Below are positions 60,645-64,000 of a stretch of DNA of 64,000 nt, in pieces. Under the pieces are notes generated by a model. It did not search any database. It saw nothing but the letters and a program-made list of their open reading frames with translations, and was not told where the DNA came from. The translations under genes were made by a program, and so were the position numbers. Numbering within the stretch: the stretch's first letter is position 1; every line of letters starts with the position of its first letter. The DNA comes from SZUA-444 sp965226565 (lineage in GTDB: Bacteria > Bacillota > Clostridia > Oscillospirales > Ruminococcaceae): positions 62,001-126,000 of the forward strand of contig CBDDDI010000001.1 of the NCBI GenBank assembly GCA_965226565.1, read 5' to 3'.

Positions 60645-60673
60645 ATTATACACTATGTAAAAGAAATTTTCAA
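60645..60673 (-). promoter_or_regulatory. Promoter of mtaB–purL
   Basis: The minus strand has TTGAAA (60668–60673), 17 bases, TATAAT (60645–60650). It is divergent from the HPr-like promoter, only 7 bases away. Confidence 0.75.
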
Positions 60674-60680
60674 ATTCCGG

Positions 60681-60710
60681 TTGACTATGATAATGAAAAT
60701 TTGCTATATT
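60681..60710 (+). promoter_or_regulatory. Promoter of the HPr-like gene
   Basis: TTGACT (60681–60686), 18 bases, TATATT (60705–60710), 43 bases before the ATG at 60754. Confidence 0.65.
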
Positions 60711-60753
60711 AAATATAGGTGAAAAACCAAATTATTGGGGAGGACTTAATAGA

Positions 60754-60984
60754 ATGAAAAAAGCGAATATTATGTTGGGAACTATTAATCACGTTAAAAC
60801 ATTTGTTAACATTGTTGCGAAATATGATTTTGATGTAGATTTAGTTTCAGGAAGATATGCAATTGATGCAAAATCAATAATGGGAATTTTTAGTCTGGAT
60901 TTGTCCAAAACAATTGAGCTTCAAGCTCATAGTGATAATTGTGATGAATTTATGGCTGAAATCAAGCAATTTATTGTAGAGTAG
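60754..60984 (+). CDS. HPr-like protein lacking the active-site histidine
   Basis: A 76-residue protein with GGGGAGGA upstream. The second half is clearly HPr-like: VDLVSGRYAIDAKSIMGIFSLDLSKTIEL aligns with the ...NLKSIMGVMSLGI... segment around regulatory Ser46. In the first half the usual GIHARPA loop is GTINHVKTFVNIVAK; aligned on the following helix, Thr replaces the phosphorylated His15 and no Arg17-Pro18 follows. It is therefore unlikely to carry phosphate in sugar uptake and may be a regulatory relative such as Crh, which also lacks this His. It is a single gene with its own promoter and terminator. Confidence 0.8.
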   Translation: MKKANIMLGTINHVKTFVNIVAKYDFDVDLVSGRYAIDAKSIMGIFSLDLSKTIELQAHSDNCDEFMAEIKQFIVE

Positions 60985-60991
60985 ATTTATT

Positions 60992-61027
60992 AAATGAGTT
61001 AGAATTAATTCTAACTCATTTTTGTTT
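60992..61027 (+). terminator. Terminator after the HPr-like gene
   Basis: AAATGAGTTAGAATT pairs perfectly with AATTCTAACTCATTT, followed by TTGTTTTA. Confidence 0.88.
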
Positions 61028-61088
61028 TATATTATTTTTTATTTGCATACTATTATAGAAATCATAGTTATGGATAAGGAGTAATATA

Positions 61089-62261
61089 ATGAAAAAAGTT
61101 ATATCATTTTTTTTGATTTTAGTGTTTAGTTGTTGTTTTGTGAGTGGTGTTTTAGCAATTAGTAATGATAAAAAAATTAATCCAGATGTTAAACTGCAAA
61201 TTCCAGATATTTCTGCAAAATCCGCAGTTGTAATGGAAGCTAATACAGGACAAATATTAATTAAAAAAGATTGTGATAAAAAAATGCCAATATCACATCT
61301 TACAAAATTAATGACATTGTTGCTTACAGCAGAAGCTTTAGAAAATGGCAAATTAAAGCTAGATACTGTTTTAACAACATCTCCACATGCTAATTCTATG
61401 GGAGATCCACAAGTTTGGCTTAATGCAGGAGAAAAAATTAATGTGGATGAATTGATAAAAAGCATTACAGTTGGAAATGGAAATGATGCTAGTGTAGTTT
61501 TAGCAGAAGGAATTTCTGGAACAGAAGCAAATTTTGTAATTAAAATGAATGAAAAAGCAAAAGAAATGAAAATGAAAAATACGAACTTTGTAAATTGTAC
61601 AGGAATAGATTCTGAAAATCATTACTCAACAGCAAGTGATTTAGCAATATTATCAAAAGAAATATTAAAATATAAAAAATTACAACCATACCTAACAACT
61701 TGGATGACTGATGTAAGACAAGGGCAAACTAATTTAGTAAGTACAAATAAACTTGTACGTTTTTATAAAGGATGTACAGGATTAAAAGCAGCAGCTTCAA
61801 AAAATGCTGGACAATGTTTAATTGCATCTGCTATAAAAGGAAAAATGCATTTAATATGTGTTTTGTTAAATTGTGCTGATACTGATAGCAAAAATGATGA
61901 TGCTAAAAATGTTTTTGCAAAATGTACAGAAGTTTTTACACTTTTTGAGCCTGAAATTCCAAAAGAAAAAATGTTTTCTCCAACGGTAAAAAAAGGTCAA
62001 AAACAAAATGTGAAAATTAAAGTATTTAATGATGCAGGACTAATTGTTCAAAAAACATTAGCAAAGCAAGTTGAAAGTGATGTTATGTTGGAAACTGAGT
62101 TAGAAGCACCAATTAAAGAAGGTCAAGTGGTTGGTAAAATAGATTATAAGGTTGGAGATACTATAATCAGCACAAGTAAAATAATTACAACTGAAGGTGT
62201 AAAAAGAATATCAATTAACTATTGTTTTAAGCATTTATTAAATAAGTTGTTAAAAATGTAG
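61089..62261 (+). CDS. PBP5/DacF-like protein with degenerate active site
   Basis: A 390-residue exported protein: signal peptide (KKVISFFLILVFSCCFVSGVLA), peptidase S11 fold (about 35–275), and the PBP5 C-terminal beta domain with an amphipathic end. It aligns along its length with B. subtilis DacF, but all three catalytic motifs are changed: SxxK is HLTK (MPISHLTKLMT), SxN is NGN (VGNGNDASV), and KTG is KAA (GLKAAASKNAG). D-Ala-D-Ala carboxypeptidase activity is thus doubtful, although the fold residues are well kept (MGDPQVWLNAGEKI, NCTGID). AAGGAG precedes the ATG. It may bind peptidoglycan or regulate a true carboxypeptidase. Confidence 0.88.
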   Translation: MKKVISFFLILVFSCCFVSGVLAISNDKKINPDVKLQIPDISAKSAVVMEANTGQILIKKDCDKKMPISHLTKLMTLLLTAEALENGKLKLDTVLTTSPHANSMGDPQVWLNAGEKINVDELIKSITVGNGNDASVVLAEGISGTEANFVIKMNEKAKEMKMKNTNFVNCTGIDSENHYSTASDLAILSKEILKYKKLQPYLTTWMTDVRQGQTNLVSTNKLVRFYKGCTGLKAAASKNAGQCLIASAIKGKMHLICVLLNCADTDSKNDDAKNVFAKCTEVFTLFEPEIPKEKMFSPTVKKGQKQNVKIKVFNDAGLIVQKTLAKQVESDVMLETELEAPIKEGQVVGKIDYKVGDTIISTSKIITTEGVKRISINYCFKHLLNKLLKM

Positions 62262-62313
62262 AAAATTTATGTATATTTTATACAATTTTATAGAGATATA
62301 TTGAAAAAACAAC

Positions 62314-62342
62314 TTGCAATAATCAATAATTTATAGTAAAAT
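62314..62342 (+). promoter_or_regulatory. Promoter of pgi
   Basis: TTGCAA (62314–62319), 17 bases, TAAAAT (62337–62342), 31 bases before the ATG at 62374. Confidence 0.6.
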
Positions 62343-62373
62343 GAAAGTAGTAAAAGAGTAGAGGAGTTATTAA

Positions 62374-63711
62374 ATGTCACTAAATATTAATACTAAATAT
62401 CTTAAAGACTTTGTAAGTCAAGAAGAAATCGAAGGAATTAAGCCTCAAATTGAGGCTGCTCATAATACTTTGAATAACAAATCAGGTCTAGGAAATGATT
62501 TTTTAGGTTGGACTAATTTGCCAACTGATTATGACAAAGAAGAATTTGAAAGAATTAAAGCAGCAGCAAATAGAATAAAAGAAAAAGCTGATATTCTTAT
62601 TGTTATAGGTATAGGTGGTTCATATCTTGGAGCAAGAGCAACAATTGAATTACTAAAATCTCCTTTTTATAACAATATGAAAAAAGACACACCAGATATC
62701 TATTTTGTAGGTAATAATATAAATCCAACATATTTGAGTGAAATTTTATCAATATGTGAAGGTAAAGATATAGCAGTGAACGTTATTTCTAAATCAGGAA
62801 CAACAACAGAACCTGCACTTGCTTTTAGAATGTTTAAAGATTTGCTTGAAAAAAAATATGGTAAAGAAGAAGCAAAAACAAGAATTTTTGCAACTACAGA
62901 TAAATCAAAAGGAACTTTAAAAGAGCTTTCAGATGTAGAAGGATATGAAACTTTTGTAATTGCAGATGATATAGGTGGACGTTTTTCAGTTTTAACAGCT
63001 GTAGGATTGTTGCCAATAGCAGTAGCTGGTTGTGATATTGACGCACTTATGAAAGGTGCAAGAAATGCACAAGAAAAACTAGCAGAAAATAATGATGAAA
63101 ATGATTGTTACAAATATGCAGCAATTAGAAATATACTATACAGAAAAAATAAATCTGTAGAAATGTTAGTAACTTATGAACCAAGCTTTTTAATGATGTC
63201 AGAATGGTTTAAACAACTTTTTGGCGAAAGTGAAGGTAAAGATAATAAAGGAATATTCCCAACAGCAGCAACATTTTCTACTGATTTACATTCACTTGGT
63301 CAATTTATTCAAGATGGATCAAAAATTATGTTTGAAACTGTTCTTGATATAAAGAAACCAAAACAAGATATTTTCCTTGAAGATGATAAAGAAAATCTTG
63401 ATGGATTAAATTTCTTGACAAATCAAAATATGTCAGTGGTAAATAGAAAGGCTCTTGAAGGAACAATTTTGGCTCATACAGAAGGTGGAGTACCAAATAT
63501 AGTTCTTGAAATGGAAGAAATAAATGAATTTAATGTTGGTTATTTAATTTATTTCTTTGAAAAAGCTTGTGCGATTAGTGGATATATGCTTGGTGTGAAT
63601 CCATTTAATCAACCAGGAGTAGAAAGTTATAAGAAAAACATGTTTGCTTTACTTGGTAAACCTGGTTATGAGTCACAAAAAGCTGAGCTTGAGGCAAAGC
63701 TCAAAGATTAA
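62374..63711 (+). CDS. pgi: Glucose-6-phosphate isomerase
   Basis: A 445-residue glycolytic enzyme with GAGGAG upstream. Family signatures are VIGIGGSYLGARATIELL, VISKSGTTTEPALAFR, DDIGGRFSVLTAVGLLPIAVAG and GVNPFNQPGVESYKKNMFALLGK; the catalytic Glu lies in FGESEGKDNKGIFP. Its length equals the shorter Firmicutes form. It has its own promoter and no visible coupling to the genes around it. Confidence 0.96.
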   Translation: MSLNINTKYLKDFVSQEEIEGIKPQIEAAHNTLNNKSGLGNDFLGWTNLPTDYDKEEFERIKAAANRIKEKADILIVIGIGGSYLGARATIELLKSPFYNNMKKDTPDIYFVGNNINPTYLSEILSICEGKDIAVNVISKSGTTTEPALAFRMFKDLLEKKYGKEEAKTRIFATTDKSKGTLKELSDVEGYETFVIADDIGGRFSVLTAVGLLPIAVAGCDIDALMKGARNAQEKLAENNDENDCYKYAAIRNILYRKNKSVEMLVTYEPSFLMMSEWFKQLFGESEGKDNKGIFPTAATFSTDLHSLGQFIQDGSKIMFETVLDIKKPKQDIFLEDDKENLDGLNFLTNQNMSVVNRKALEGTILAHTEGGVPNIVLEMEEINEFNVGYLIYFFEKACAISGYMLGVNPFNQPGVESYKKNMFALLGKPGYESQKAELEAKLKD

Positions 63712-63774
63712 TTTTGTCCTAAAGTATTATTACTTTGGAAATATATTGCTTTACAGCGAGAATGGAGTGTTACT

Positions 63775-64000
63775 ATGATTAAACTAATAACAGGAAAAAA
63801 AGGTAGTGGCAAGACTAAAATTTTGATTGACATGATTAAACAAGAATCTAAGAAAACTAATGGCAATATTGTGTGTATAGAAAAAGGCACAAAATTGACA
63901 TATGATATTCCTCACTCGGTAAGGCTTACAGATATTGACGAATTTGATATAAAAAACTTTGATGGTTTTTATGGTTTTTTAGCTGGAATGTTGGCAGGAA
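63775..64000 (+). CDS. P-loop ATP-binding protein, N-terminal part (cut by window end)
   Basis: Seventy-five codons of an open frame beginning MIKLITGKKGSGKTKILIDMI. A Walker A motif GKKGSGKT is clear; a second strand reads NIVCIEKGTKLTYDIPHSVRLTDIDEF. Similar clostridial proteins are sometimes labelled as twitching-motility-like ATPases, with no shown function. TGGAG lies 7 bases before the ATG. The rest is outside the window, so the family cannot be fixed. Confidence 0.75.
   Translation, partial: MIKLITGKKGSGKTKILIDMIKQESKKTNGNIVCIEKGTKLTYDIPHSVRLTDIDEFDIKNFDGFYGFLAGMLAG

Overview
The window looks like the chromosome of a low-GC, strictly fermentative member of the Clostridia (Firmicutes). 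The evidence is the strongly AT-rich codon use with AGGAGG-type ribosome sites, the bifunctional AdhE, a Rex regulator, the tepA–ylzJ–spoIIIE/ftsK gene order, an IspH–S1 fusion behind cytidylate kinase, and an F-type ATP synthase whose c subunit has a sodium-type ion site. No phage, insertion sequence, CRISPR array or rRNA was seen. One tRNA (Leu, anticodon TAA) is present.

Region 1 (1–4.2 kb) is accessory: a DUF11-repeat protein cut by the window edge, an Asn/Gln-rich protein, a small FMN-binding-fold protein, an unknown protein with a QueD-like tail, and a natural fusion of a nucleosidase-like domain, Cys-rich tandem repeats, a His6 run and a second FMN-binding-fold domain. None has a visible signal peptide, and the four transcription units all have a CATAnnnTA element upstream, so a sporulation (mother-cell) surface cluster is possible.

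Region 2 (4.2–20.4 kb) is a transport block: a DMT permease; an ECF-type importer (S, T and double-ATPase) with an AraC regulator and a heterodimeric ABC pair; a second paralogous ABC pair with a MATE exporter; a TetR regulator; and a ZIP metal transporter. The palindrome AGTTAG-N6-CTAACT occurs before the ECF operon, the second ABC operon and the ZIP gene, suggesting one shared, probably metal-responsive, repressor encoded elsewhere. A methyltransferase and a GNAT acetyltransferase follow ZIP.

Region 3 (20.4–31.9 kb) holds a sigma/anti-sigma pair, an ICMT-like methyltransferase, tRNA-Leu, the complete atp operon (atpZ-I-B-E-F-H-A-G-D-C) and a Na/Pi cotransporter. As written, atpB carries two frameshifts and atpF one.

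Region 4 (31.9–39.7 kb) is redox and carbon metabolism: adhE, a divergent phosphotransferase-like gene, and an aconitase–isocitrate dehydrogenase–rex operon. Both adhE and the acn operon have Rex-type palindromes sitting on near-consensus promoters, which makes a coherent NADH-sensing circuit.

Region 5 (39.7–51.6 kb) is a long forward run of housekeeping genes from tepA to a fused IspH–S1 protein, including a cytidylate kinase–acyltransferase fusion. Region 6 (51.6–64 kb) holds an RNA methyltransferase, a class A PBP, a frameshifted purL, mtaB, an HPr-like protein without the phosphoryl-accepting histidine, a PBP5/DacF-like protein that has lost all three catalytic motifs, pgi, and the start of a P-loop protein. 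The single-base frameshifts in atpB, atpF and purL lie in or next to short homopolymers in essential genes and are best read as sequence errors until shown otherwise.
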